A DNA stretch of 64,000 bases. Origin: Ceratobasidium sp. AG-K. Lineage: Eukaryota > Basidiomycota > Agaricomycetes > Cantharellales > Ceratobasidiaceae. Shown piece after piece: positions 21,562 to 32,557 of this stretch; the first letter of the stretch is position 1, and each line of letters starts with the position of its first letter. The translations under genes were made by a program, and so were the position numbers. The stretch spans positions 1,922,001-1,986,000 of the forward strand of contig JAWNGF010000010.1 in the NCBI GenBank assembly GCA_037039685.1, in the 5' to 3' direction. The notes under the pieces are model-generated. The model saw nothing but the letters and a program-made list of their open reading frames with translations, did not search any database and had not been told where the DNA came from.

Positions 21562-23822
21562 TCATTTGCTCCCCAACCGCTGCTTCAACCATGCAATAAC
21601 CTCGGGTCTCGGAACCGTCTCCTGAGTCCCTGCCGCCTCGCCACCAGCGCTCAACTAAAGCCACTCTTAGCATCGTCAAGCATCTATCAAAAGGCGCGTA
21701 CCTGAGTCTTGACATTTACGGTGCCATTCTTCACCTCATCCGGTCCAATAATCACCGCATATGGGATTTGCTCCCGATCTATTACTTCAAGCTGCCGGCC
21801 AAACTTGGGTTCGAGCTTATGCATATACTCGGCCTTCCCACCCACAATCAATACTCGATCAATCAACGCCAACCAGGCACGCACCTTGATCCTGCATCCC
21901 AGAACTCCTTGGCAAGCCTCATCCGCTCCTCAATCAACCCCGCGCCGGTACTAACAATAAACACCTCAGTCGCCTTTCCCCTCCCTTCTTCACGTCTTTT
22001 TCCCTCTGCATCAAAATCGAAAACACACGCTCAACGCCCACGCTCACGCCCACACACGGAATCTGCCCCGCCGTCGATTTCTCCTTTTTAGATCCCCCAC
22101 CAGCCGCAGCGGTGGCAAACATCCCGACAAGTTCGTCGTACCGGCCTCCAGCGGCGATGGACCCGACGCCGACTTGGGATTCATCGATTTCATCGTCATC
22201 GTCGGCGGACTTGGCTTTTTGTTTTTTGGAGGGTTTGGGTTTTGTGGCGGGGGTTGTGATGGCTGCTGTGTTGGATGCGGCGGGGGGTGCGGAGCCTTCG
22301 ACGACTGCTTCGTAGATGAGGCCGGTGTAGTAGTCTAGTCCACGGGCGAGGGATAAATCAAATGAGATCTACTTTGATTGTTAGCTGCGAATTTCGGAGT
22401 TACGAAAGGCCTACGGATTTAGTTATGCCGAATACGTCGAGGTACTTGAACAAGATCTCCATATCGTCCATTCCTGCTTTGGCGCTTTCATTCTCGGCGA
22501 GTGGGGTGGAGCGGAGTTGGGCGAGGAGTTCAGGACCGCCTAGTGGGGTATATGCGGATCACGAGACAGGACAGAAACCACCGAGTTAATCTTCGCACGT
22601 TTAGAGCACTATTTACGCGACCCACCCTTGAGTTTAACATACTCTCCAATCTTGTCTGCCACGTCCTCCGGCAATCCCTTCTCCTCAACCATCTCCTTCT
22701 TGACATCCGCCCAGGGGAGTTTGTCCAGCTTGTCCACCGCTGACGAAATAGAGCGGACCTAGACGAGCAATGAGCATATAACCCTATCTTCAAACCAATG
22801 TCTGACTCGCCTTGTCGGTTGGAACACCACACAGCCCAAACAACCCATCCAAAATCTTTCGATGATTAATCTTGATCGTAAAATCTTGAATATCAAGCGC
22901 AGTGAGAGCCTCGGAAAGAATACAGAGGATTTCGGCGTCGGGGACCATGGGGTCATAGATCCCAGCAATGTCGAAATCCTACAAGAGGTATGATCAGTGA
23001 ATGCTCGGAGGGTTGATACGAGTAAGACTGGGACTCACGCATTGATAGAATTCGCGCATACGGCCTTTGGTCATGGCTGGTGCATCTCGTCGATAGACTT
23101 TGGCGATTTGGTATCGTTTGATGGTGGGTATGTCGAGCCGTTCATGGCGAGGAATCTCGCAAAGGGGACCTATCCGCGTCGAGTCAGTATCCAGAATCAT
23201 CCAATCGAGTGAAATTGCCTAGAATAATCAGTTGTGATATCCAGAACAAATCGAGCCAAGCCATCCAGAAACAGTCGGGACGATGCTCACAGTAAGATCA
23301 TATCTCAGACTACACAACTCTCCACCCTGGTCTTGCAGATCATAAATAAGCTTGCTGTCCTCGCCATACTTGCCCGTCAAGATCTCGCGCAGCTCAAATA
23401 CGGGCGTATCGATCGTGACTCCACCGTGGGCCTTGAATACTCGGGTGAGAGTAGAGAAGATGTGCTCCCGGATGGACATTTCGAGCGGGGACCAGTCGCG
23501 TGTGCCCTAGCGCAAATAAACAGTCCAGTGATAAGTAGCCAAATTACAAATGAGTGTTGAGCTAACTGACCTTGGGGGTCTTGAGAGCCAATCGATTCTT
23601 CTTGGAATCATCCTTGGCCGCACCTCCAATCTGGTTCAGCTGCCTCTTCAACTCGCCCAAATTCTTCTTCTCGGCCGCAACAGCAGCCTTGTCCGCACCC
23701 TGGGCCTCGATCGTGTGGATATGCTCATTCAGCGCAGCAATCTGCGCCTGGATATCAGCAGCCGTCGACATGACACGAAGCGAGCGGGGAAAGTAGCGCA
23801 GGGGAGAGACCAGTCGGAGCAT
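21562..23822 (-). CDS. HTS1: Histidyl-tRNA synthetase (cytosolic and mitochondrial)
   Basis: A class II synthetase that charges tRNA-His. The N-terminal WHEP-like helices ([20 protein letters not shown]) are followed by [52 protein letters not shown] (motif 2 region), [38 protein letters not shown], the HisA motif [36 protein letters not shown] and [17 protein letters not shown] (motif 3). The anticodon domain ends [14 protein letters not shown]. Two in-frame starts, 23822 and 23771, give a basic leader or a plain cytosolic form. Two one-base frame breaks in the C-terminal exon, at about 21997-22001 and 21889-21892, interrupt an otherwise conserved frame and are probably sequence errors. Confidence 0.88.
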
Positions 23823-23950
23823 CCTAAAATGACTGGATGGAGGGAAGCGCCGAGATTAGCGCTGGGCGGTAGAAGATAGCCGACGCACGACGACGACCGC
23901 GCCAAGGTACGCTACGTGGATTTAGGTTTTCCTGCGCTGACTTTGAGTAG
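23823..23950. promoter_or_regulatory. Compact divergent promoter, HisRS / Ark-type kinase
   Basis: Only 128 bases separate the two divergent start codons. The stretch is GC-rich with no TATA box. Shared initiation is inferred from position. Confidence 0.5.
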
Positions 23951-26900
23951 ATGGCGCAACAGGCGTATTACCAACAACAGCAGATGATGGCGCAAAAGGG
24001 GCCGTTGCAGTCGGGGCAGACGATCAAGCTCAGCCAGTACACCGTCACGGTCGAGCGGTACCTTTCGCAGGGTGAGAACACTCTAGTTTTATTTATTAAG
24101 CTAATTTGTTGCAGGTGGATTCGCCCATGTATACCTCGTGCGAACTCCCCAACCGGTGATGGGAACGACCCAGCACGTGCTCAAGCGCATGGCGGTGGCC
24201 GACGTCGCAACATTGGCCGAGGTCAAAAAAGAAGTAGACATTATGCGATTACTGCGTGGCCACCCCAACATTGTGCACCTCCTCGACTCGGCATCGCGTC
24301 CGCTCCCCAACGGCCAGCACGAAGTCTACATTCTCATGGAGTTTTGCCAGGGCGGGGGAATCATCGACATGATGAACCGCCGGTTGCGCGAACGTTGACC
24401 GAAAAGGATATTCTCCAGATTTTTGTGGACGTGTGCGAGGTACGTACATGGGATGTTGAAGGCTGGGCTGACGCGTAATAGGCCGTGGCGTGCATGCATT
24501 CGCTCCAACCTGCGCTGCTTCATCGCGACCTCAAAGTCGAGAACATCCTCCAAGCCAGCGACACGTCCTTTAAACTCTGCGACTTTGGATCCGCTGCTCC
24601 TGCCCGGTCCAAGCCCCCATCCACCGCAAGTACACTGCACCTCGCTGGACATGAGCTCATATTCCCACCTTTCCATAGATGGAAGAAATCAAACTGCTCG
24701 AAGCCGACCTAAACCGCTCGACCACGCTCCAGTATCGCGCCCCCGAAATGGTCGACGTATACCTCCGCCGCCCCGTCGACGAAAAATCAGACGTCTGGGC
24801 CCTCGGGGTGTTGCTCTACAAACTGTGCTACTATACCACCCCATTCGAGGCACACGGCCCGCTCGCGATTCTCCACGTGCAGTATTCAATCCCCGGCTAT
24901 CCTATTTATTCAAAAGAGATGAACGCGTTGATTGGGTGCATGTTGCGGGAACTGGGTGCTCAGCGCCCGAGTGTGTTTGAGGTGTTGCAAGTTGTGCATC
25001 GAATGAGGGGGACCAAGAGCCAGTTCAACTATGTGCGTTCACTCCTGGCTTATTTTTGGGTTTGCTAATGTGTTGGGTAGGCCCGTCCACAAGCTATCGC
25101 ACCTGCACCCGCTCCGACCCAAGACCAACTCATTCAAGTCGCCCAACGACCCCAACAATCCCAACGCGCCGCCCAACTGCGAGAACAAAAAGAGGCACTG
25201 GACGCGATGGGTATGCGTCGTGGTCGGCCCAACGAGAATACGCAGGTTCCACCCGTGTCGGCTGTGTCTGCTCCGGCTACGACGAGTGTGGGCGCCAAGA
25301 GTCCGCCGGCTGCTCTGCCGTCGAGACAGCCTCTTGCGCCTTTAACTAGGTCGAGGCCGTCCAAGTCGGGTGGGTCGAGGGATTCGGAAAAGGCCAAGAA
25401 GCAGGAGAGAAAGGCCACTGCTAGTTTGGGTTCGCCTTCTACGCCTGCCCTACCTGGACGGTCGACGCCTGCTACACCTGGACGTTCGACTCCCGCCACG
25501 CCAGCTCGGCCCACACCCACCCCGTCTTCTCCGAGGAAGAGTACAGTCCCGCTCGCTGCGCCTTCGTCACCGCGAAAGAGTACGGTCCCGTTGGCTGCGC
25601 CTGCTTCGCCTAGGAAGAGTACGGCCCCCCTCGCGTCCCCCCGCAAGAGTGTTGCTACGCCTGTTCGCGGTACGCCAGTGACGAATGGAGTCAAGGGGTT
25701 CAATACTGGTGGTGCCAAAGGTTCGTTTCCCTCTCACTCCTTGATCACCGAACATCCCTTCCTCCTTGACCATCGATATTCCTTATTCATGTACACTGCA
25801 CAATAACTAACATTCCTATAGCAGCGACCAAAAGCCCAACCACCGACTTTTTCAACGACCCGTCCTGGAAACATTCCGACGCGCACGAGGAAAAAGACAT
25901 TTGGGGCGGCGAAGCGGTCGCCTCGCCCTCGAACATGAACGCCAAGTTTGATGGGTTTGCGGATTCGTTTGATGCTGGGAGTGCAGGCGTCAAGAGTGGG
26001 ACGAGGTTGGCGGGCGCGGTTGGGTTGCCTGGGATGCAGAAACCGTCGAGTCACTCGCATACGACTGCCAACCACTCGCACACAACGACCTCGCATTCAC
26101 ATTCACACACACCAGGCTCGCACTCGCACACCAGGCTCGCACTCGCACACACCGGGCTCACACTCGCACACACCGGGCTCACACTCGCACGCAACGGCCT
26201 CACACCTCACACCCACATCCACCCAACCCAAATCGCGCCCATCCGCACGCGACGCATTCGAAGGCCTCGGAATCCCATCCGCCCCCTCGCCCGCGCTCTC
26301 TCTCCGCGAACTCGCCTCGCGCTCGCCCAATCCGAGTCCCGGGATCGGGCGATCGCCTAATCCGAGCCCCGCCCCGACGCCGTTTACGCGTTCGCCGCAT
26401 CCGCTTACGACGGGTACGACTACTGGTGGTAAGTCCGAGTTTGTTGGTTTGATGGGATGTTGATTGTTGGATAGGTGCGACTGGGACGTTGACGACGCAA
26501 GCGACGGCTGGGAGTGCTTCGTCTGGAAGTAAACCAAATGCCATGACGCTCAGCGCTGAAGAACGTTTCCCGAGCATCGAAGAACTTGATTCGGGGGCGT
26601 GGCAGGATAAGCCCAAGGATCGTGAAGTGCCCAAACTCCCACCTCGACCTAAACCCTCGCCGGAACCCACAACGACGCGACCAGGCGCAGTCACGCAACG
26701 ATCCCATATGACTGGGCCCAACTCGCTTGGGTTGCGTCCGCCTGTACAGGGGACGGGATCGAGGTCGCAGCAGGTGACTGGGACGGCAATGAAGGATCCC
26801 GAACATGGGACGACGGGCGCTGCGACTCCCAAAGTTGCGCGTGCGTTGCCTGTTCCTCCGTCAACTGGTCCGGCCGCGACGAGTGGGCTTGGGTTGCTCC

Positions 26901-28568
26901 GGAAGCCGAGTAATGGGGCAATCGGGCCCGGTGTTCGTCGAGTCGCCTCGATCGGGTCCAAGAACCGTGAAGATTCGTCCCCGTCCCCCACCCCTCGACG
27001 CAGTTCGCCCAACAAGCCACCCGGTTCCCCGGCCAAACCTCGCCCGTCGAGTGTGATTCAAACGTCGAGCACCAAGCCCGCGATCGCGCCCAAACCAGCC
27101 GGAATCACCGCTGCAACTAAACCAGGCGGGCGGACACAGAGCCAAACGGCGCGTCCGGACTGGTTGACGGGCGACTTTTTGGATACGGCTGCTGCGATGG
27201 GGATTAGTGTTCCCGCGAGCCCGAGTAAACGTTCGTCTGCGATTTTAGGGTCTACGACGGGAGGTGCGGGTGCGCGGTACCAAGCGCCGCTCAAGAGTCC
27301 GACGCATCCTACTGGGAGGGCTACGCCTGATCGACTCGGACGTTCGACGCCTGACCCGCTTGGACGTTCGACGCCGACGCGTTTGAGGGCCGCGACGTCC
27401 ATGACCGAGTCGAGCAATGACGAAGGACCGGAAGAGCCTACCGCCCAGTTGGGACGCGCCAAGTTGGAGCGGAGAGGCGCGTTGACGCGTTCGAGTCCGG
27501 AGCGCAAGAGCCGGTCGTCGACGCTGGACGTCACGACCGCCACACCCGGAGGCGGAACAACCACCAGCCCAGCCCACCGTCGTGGCCCATCCGAGAACCT
27601 AATCGACCTGGGACCGAACTCCATCAAGTCGTCCAAGCCCGTTCGCACGCCCTCGACCACATCGAGTACGGCCTCGCACCCGCCAACGTCTGGACAACGC
27701 TCGCGCCGCCCCCAATCCATGTTCATCCAACCCGGCACGCCCATTTCCTCGAGCCTCGCCGCGCCCGTAGACACCAACGCTGCCACGCGCTCTGCCCGCC
27801 GCGGGTCGATTTCGGATATGGTCTCGCGCTACGAGGCGCTCGCCTCGCCGGTTGTCGAAACCGAGTTGACGGGGTCGGGTGTACAGCGCCGGCCGTCGAT
27901 CGCTGCTAAACCTGCTGGGCTTGCGGGTCGTTTCTGGCAAGGCTCCTGAGCGGAGGAGGTCCCCTTCGCCTGCGCCCGTTGAGCGTGAGGTTCCGGTTAC
28001 GCGGGGGGATCGGGCTGAGAGGGAGTCGGCGCGGGTTGATAGGGAGTCGGCGCGGGTTGAGAGGGAGTCGGCGCGGGTTGAGAGGGATTCGACACGTACA
28101 GACAGGGAAGTCTCATCGACGCGAGAACGAGAGGTCCCGATGCGAGAAGTTCCGATTGGAAGCACGGCCACGACGAGCGTGTTCAACCGTGAAAACCGTA
28201 CACGGACGTCGCCGACCGAAGTGATGCGCGACGTGCCTATTCTCGATCGTGCACCTTCCCCCCTGGGACACCGGGCGCGCTCGCGTCCAGCATCGCCCGC
28301 GGGACACCGATCGCGTTCGCGTCCGCCCTCGCCACTCAAGGTCACGCATCCGCTTGTTCAGCCCACCCCGGCGCGGACGCCCCGTTCGACGCATAACATC
28401 ACCCCACCGCCTGTCAAGGATGAGCCAGTTCCTGCGGCACGCGCTCCGTCGCCGCCGCCGTCGCCTGATAAGCCGTACCAAGGAGTCGGGAGGCTGATTG
28501 ATCAATGGCAGAAAAAGGCGGGCGCAGAGCCTGGTAGGCCATTGGGCCCGCGTGTGGGAAGGAGGTAA
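23951..28568 (+). CDS. Ark1/Prk1/AAK1-family serine/threonine kinase
   Basis: A Gln-rich start ([17 protein letters not shown]) leads into the kinase: [12 protein letters not shown] (Gly loop), HVLKRMAV (Lys), [12 protein letters not shown] (catalytic loop), KLCDFGSA (DFG), [40 protein letters not shown] and [13 protein letters not shown]. This is the AAK1/GAK/Ark1 pattern of kinases that act on endocytic adaptors and actin patches. A long, disordered Ser/Pro/Thr tail follows, with [14 protein letters not shown] and 21-base tandem units. Three small frame breaks occur: one base missing near 24392-24396 ([13 protein letters not shown]), a CA missing in the His repeat near 26121-26139, and an extra T at 27931-27933. 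Correcting each restores a smooth frame, so I treat this as one gene. It ends [16 protein letters not shown]...VGRR. Confidence 0.82.
26104..26195 (+). repeat. 21-base tandem repeat coding TPGSHSH
   Basis: Units close to CACACACCGGGCTCACACTCG are repeated about four times inside the Ark-type kinase tail, giving a His/Ser-rich stretch. One unit (26121-26139) is two bases shorter, which shifts the frame. Confidence 0.75.
28012..28092 (+). repeat. 21-base tandem repeat coding RESARVE
   Basis: About four units of GAGAGGGAGTCGGCGCGGGTT encode Arg/Glu-rich heptads ([14 protein letters not shown]) in the kinase tail. They could form a short charged helix. Confidence 0.75.
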
Positions 28569-29299
28569 TCAGGTGCGTACTTCCTACCACCAACTCCTTT
28601 CACTACTAACTCTCTCCTTTAGATTTGTAGAAAAAAGTAGCATACATCTTGTCTCTGTCTTGTTTACGACCTATCACGATCTACTCCCTCCTAGTCCCTT
28701 GTTGTCAATACATGGATTCATCCGGCCATACATGCAAATTGCTCTTTCTTCCATAGAATATGCATATTACATACCCCCTTATTAGTTACTTGGAATCAGG
28801 ACGATTTATAATATGCACATTTGGGTTGGTGCTAATGAGTACCTATGGTGACTATAACCGTGTTGCATCCGAGAGAAGCAGGCCAAGCGCGGGCTGCGTG
28901 GAGAGAAGGGAATTTCGGCTTCTGCGCGTGTGCGAGCTGCTCCAGATCCCTCTTCCAATCCTTGCGAGCACACTCGTCGGTTCCTCAAAGGCCAACTTCG
29001 TCTCATTCGATAACCTGCATAATTAACTTTACCTTGTTAAAGGTCTTGGCGTCACGTGTCCCACTTTTAACCCTGAAAATCATGTGCCTCAACACTGCAA
29101 CGACCTAAGCGCCGTTGCCAGCCTCGACACCTCCGCTACCCGACGCGTGGTTGCAAGCGATTGATAACAATTCTTCTCCCGGCGAGAGACATATACTACA
29201 TATATAACCCTAGTAATCTCGCTCGTTTGGTTTAGCTCTTTGCTCTTGGTCCCAACCACCTCGTTCCCTCCTTTGAATCCAGAACTTCGATTCCTTAGG
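28569..29299. other. Intergenic region, 3' of kinase and 5' of copper transporter
   Basis: The kinase 3' flank is T-rich near 28600-28700. The final 100 bases contain ATATATAACCC at about 29198-29208, a possible TATA element for the transporter. No gene was supported. Confidence 0.4.
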
Positions 29300-30211
29300 A
29301 TGGCCATGCGCGCCAACGCGATTCAGGACGATGAGGTTTCAGGAACCATTTTTCATGTCGGATTCGATGGGTCTGCGTTTATGTTTCGGTCGTTGCGCAT
29401 CACGTCATGGCCTACGTTTATCGCTGCGTGCCTCATTACCGCCGCGATTTGCTTGAGCGAACGGTGAGTACCACTTGAGAATATAGTCTCACACTATTTC
29501 TGACGCCTCCAAGATATCTGACCTACCTGATGTCGACAAAGTGGACGCCATTCGGAAAGAAGAGCCCCGTGGCGGTTTCGCTCTTCCGAAGCGCCATGTA
29601 TTGGATTGTAACGATAGAGCGATTGTGAGTACCCTCTCGGTCATACGCCAGCGGGAATTGATACCCTGCGACCAGGATGTACATGTTAATCGCCATGTCG
29701 TTTCACGCCGGGTAAGAGTTGCTCGTACAGCCCTTAGACCAAGTGCTAATTATACTAATTTGATAGCCTTATACTAGTAGCCGTGACATCGCTTACGTTT
29801 GGGCAGTTCTTTATCGAGTTGCGGGAAGCTAAAGCCACCTCGGGCTCTGAGTAAGTCCAAATAACGCGAATTCTGGGAGATTCATGGCTGAAGACAGCCC
29901 GCAGCGAATCGTATCACCCACTACGAGACTCGGTTGACATGGATGAGCCATACACCGACCCGCCTACCTCTCTCTTCCCATTCACACCCAATACCAGCAC
30001 TTCACGCCAACAGCTTGAACCGGCTCAGTACCAACTTCGGGTTCCAGTCACCGCCTCCACCTCCCAACCCCTTCAATCCTCCCTTCTTACTCCCGGCTAC
30101 CGTCCATCGCCCCGACGAGTAGTCGCGTTTGAAATGTCCTCGCAGCCGTCGGATGTTGGAAGTGGGAACGGGAGGGACCGTGCGAGAGAGATTATGGGTG
30201 GGGCAAAGTAA
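29300..30211 (+). CDS. Ctr-type copper transporter
   Basis: Copper importers of the Ctr/SLC31 family form trimers with three membrane spans per subunit. The exons read MAMRANAIQDDEVSGTIFHV, then TM1 (TSWPTFIAACLITAAICLSE), a basic loop (YLTYLMSTKWTPFGKKSP), TM2 with the signature MxxxM (MLIAMSFHAG) and TM3 (LILVAVTSLTFGQFFIEL). The predicted exons start at 29300 and use short introns at phase-2 joins. The usual Met-rich outer arm is almost absent, and the long C-terminal tail (from RSESYHPLRDS to REIMGGAK) is Ser/Pro-rich without an obvious Cys-His metal motif. It sits between laccases A and B, which need copper. Plasma-membrane or vacuolar placement cannot be told from sequence. Confidence 0.78.
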
Positions 30212-30325
30212 AGCTGCCTTATTGATATCTCATTTTATACATCGGACAGATATTGATTTTTCATGTACTCATACAGTTACCTTTCTGGAGATACTATCGC
30301 ACTTTAGTTACCAACCCTGCAAACC

Positions 30326-31246
30326 CTAGGGTGCGGCTCCGAATCGACGAGCCAACTCGACAATCCCACCTTCGTTGATGTACAAATCAAATTCGCTCCG
30401 TAGTGCGTCTCGATCAGCAGCGCGGTCTTCTGTCCAGCGTTCTATATATATCGTCCTCATTCCGCTAACCGCGGGGTGCTGAATGTTAGTATATTATTAG
30501 GCAAGTTGGACGGGTACGCACGCTTCTCGGGCGGCCCTTAGGTCCCATTCGTGCGCTGCGACCATTGCAACCTGTTCAGGTTGGAGTCCAAGAGCTGAGA
30601 TTGCCGTCGCATACATCTTGCGTGATGGTTTGTAGGTTCCGATGAGGTCAGATGTTAGAAGTAGGTCGAAGTTGAGCCGGGCAGATTTGCACTAGACGCA
30701 GAACTCGAATAGGTACTTTGAAGTGAGTTTAGGCAGAGGCCTACCATTGGTACGAGTGCCGCGGCCGACCCGTTCGAAAGTCCTATTCTGGCAATTATGA
30801 ATGAGCCAAGTGCAAGGGTGTCAACCACTCGTCCAACTTACACAGGGAGGTTCTTTCTCAGTAGCTCCACTCCGTCCACTGTGTCCTTGAATGGAACCAT
30901 CTGGCTCCAGGCTTTTGATGTCTCTGCCCTTTGCTCCTTGCTCCATCCTAACGCAACCTCACCGGCTTTCCCAGCGCTTTTCAGTACATCATCCAATGCA
31001 TCGACATATAGTTCTGTCGCAGGTCTAAATGAACCTTGGCGCCCCTCTGTAGCAGTTTGAGCGAGAAAGGCCGTGCGCCAGGCGAACGCAAACGTCGACC
31101 ATTCGTCCTCGGATACTTGTGGGTAAGATGTGGTGAGAACTGAGAGGAGGGGGTGTGTACCAGTCAAGGCAGGTTCCGAAAAGGTCGAATACCAAGGCGC
31201 GAACAGGCTGAAGCTCTGCAGGCAGCGTTTCTGGAAGCGAGGTCAT
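30326..31246 (-). CDS. HAD-superfamily hydrolase, 2-haloacid dehalogenase type
   Basis: Begins MTSLPETLPAELQPVRALVF, then motif I FDLFGTCLDWYT, with the first Asp as nucleophile. The cap region contains EDEWSTFAFAWRTAFLAQT and WSQMVPFKDTVDGVELLRKN. Motif II is IGLSNGSAAALVPM (Ser), motif III KPSRKMYATAISALGLQPEQ (Lys) and motif IV VAAHEWDLRAAREAGMRTIY, the H-x-WD form typical of type II L-2-haloacid dehalogenases. The protein ends LARRFGAAP. Members hydrolyse 2-haloacids or related small acids in the cytosol, but the actual substrate is not predictable. Several introns of about 50 bases separate the motifs. Confidence 0.82.
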
Positions 31247-31359
31247 GTCTCGATAATATCGCCGGCGTGGACTTGGGGGTGGATAAAACTAAGATATGGT
31301 CATGTGGGCTAGTCAGCGTCGACTATGCGGTCATTCGAGCGCTTGCAAGCCGATTAGCT

Positions 31360-32188
31360 CATCCATCGGCGATTCGCTCAATACGGTTTTCATTCCTTCC
31401 ACCACCGGCACAATAGACCTTATGCTGCCTCGGCTCACGCTACCCTGGGTGTGGACATTGTACACGTATGGACAACCGAAGACCATGACCACATCCAATC
31501 ATCCATGCTCGGCGCGGCGGCTCTCACAACCATGCCGCCTTATTTCGTCCAGCTCAAGCGGAATGCTCTGAAATTGAGGTGACTCCCACGTCGGTGCCTA
31601 TCATTACGAACTTAATCATTTGATAGATAGGCGATTTGGAAAATCACGGCACTCGTCGGACGATCGTACTCATTGTTAAACTCAGGATCATCACCGCCGG
31701 CTGAAAGGATCAGATCCATAGCTTCCTCCTCTCAACCGGCCTGCGATGGAATATGATTATGACAAAGGCAAATACGATCCTCGTCCCTTGCACAACCGAA
31801 CGTTCTCAATTGGTGCTCCTCCGCGCGTGTCGCACTGGCTCAACTACCTCTTTTGTGACTGACTTCCCTGTAACGGATCATTCCAATGGCGGGGGCTATG
31901 GCTCCTGTGCCGAAGCGACTGGCCCTTCTCCCGTCTGTGATCATTCATTTGGTATCCGGTACTTGGTCTTACAACGGAATCCTGAGAAGACGTTACTGGG
32001 CTGAGATCACCAAACCTAATGTTCAAGACTATACCTGTCAATCCATCAGTTTGGTTTCGCTTGATAGGACCTTGAACGCCGCCCAACTACCATCATGGAG
32101 CAGCGTTTGCCTGGCCAGCATTCCTAGGGCGTTGAGCACTGGCATACGTGAATCTCCAAGCATTTATTCAAGTGCCATGACCATTTGA
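31360..32188 (+). CDS. Uncertain gene, possible hypothetical protein
   Basis: A 50-codon stretch ending near 31580 reads RRFAQYGFHSFHHRHNRPYA, ATLGVDIVHVWTTEDHDHIQ and SSMLGAAALTTMPPYFVQLK, followed by a plausible GTGACT donor. After it come AIWKITALVGRSYSLLNSGS and, near 31755, YDYDKGKYDPRPLHNRTFSI and GAPPRVSHWLNYLFCD. The wording looks protein-like and continues across intron-like gaps, but I recognise no family and cannot fix the start or stop. It may be a decayed gene. Confidence 0.3.
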
Positions 32189-32490
32189 GATTGCGTACAC
32201 CAAATTAATTATCTGTCGGTCCGATAACAAAGTTCTTTTAACGATTCCAACTTTACTGATTCGAACGGCAATGCTGCTTCGCATTTTTCTTGGCCAAGGC
32301 TGCGCAATTCCTATGCTGGGACTTCTAAGCAAAAGTTGCTCGTATCCCCTGGAAGACGGCTGAATGGCGCGGCCCAATGCGGTCAGCTTGAGTTCAAGTA
32401 CCGATCCCCCGACTTTGACATTCGGTCGCCGATATGCCTCTATGCAACTAGGCCTTGGTCATGGTAGAGCATATTTGGTGGTACAGACGT
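32189..32490. other. Upstream region of laccase B
   Basis: No gene seen. It probably contains the laccase B promoter. Confidence 0.35.
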
Positions 32491-32497
32491 ATAAAAT
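32491..32497 (+). promoter_or_regulatory. TATA box of laccase B
   Basis: TATAAAA lies 67 bases upstream of the ATG at 32558, nearly the same spacing as in laccase A. Confidence 0.6.
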
Positions 32498-32557
32498 GTG
32501 CCTAGTTTGAGGCTCAAGTTGGCATCCTTCAGCAGACTTTCAGATCTCTAGTGCAAC

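Noticed and set aside
25134..25718. Long minus-strand frames opposite the Ark-type kinase tail (also 26200-27036 and 27058-27786)
   Set aside because: They mirror low-complexity, high-GC coding sequence on the plus strand and show no domain. GC-rich repeats keep antisense frames open.
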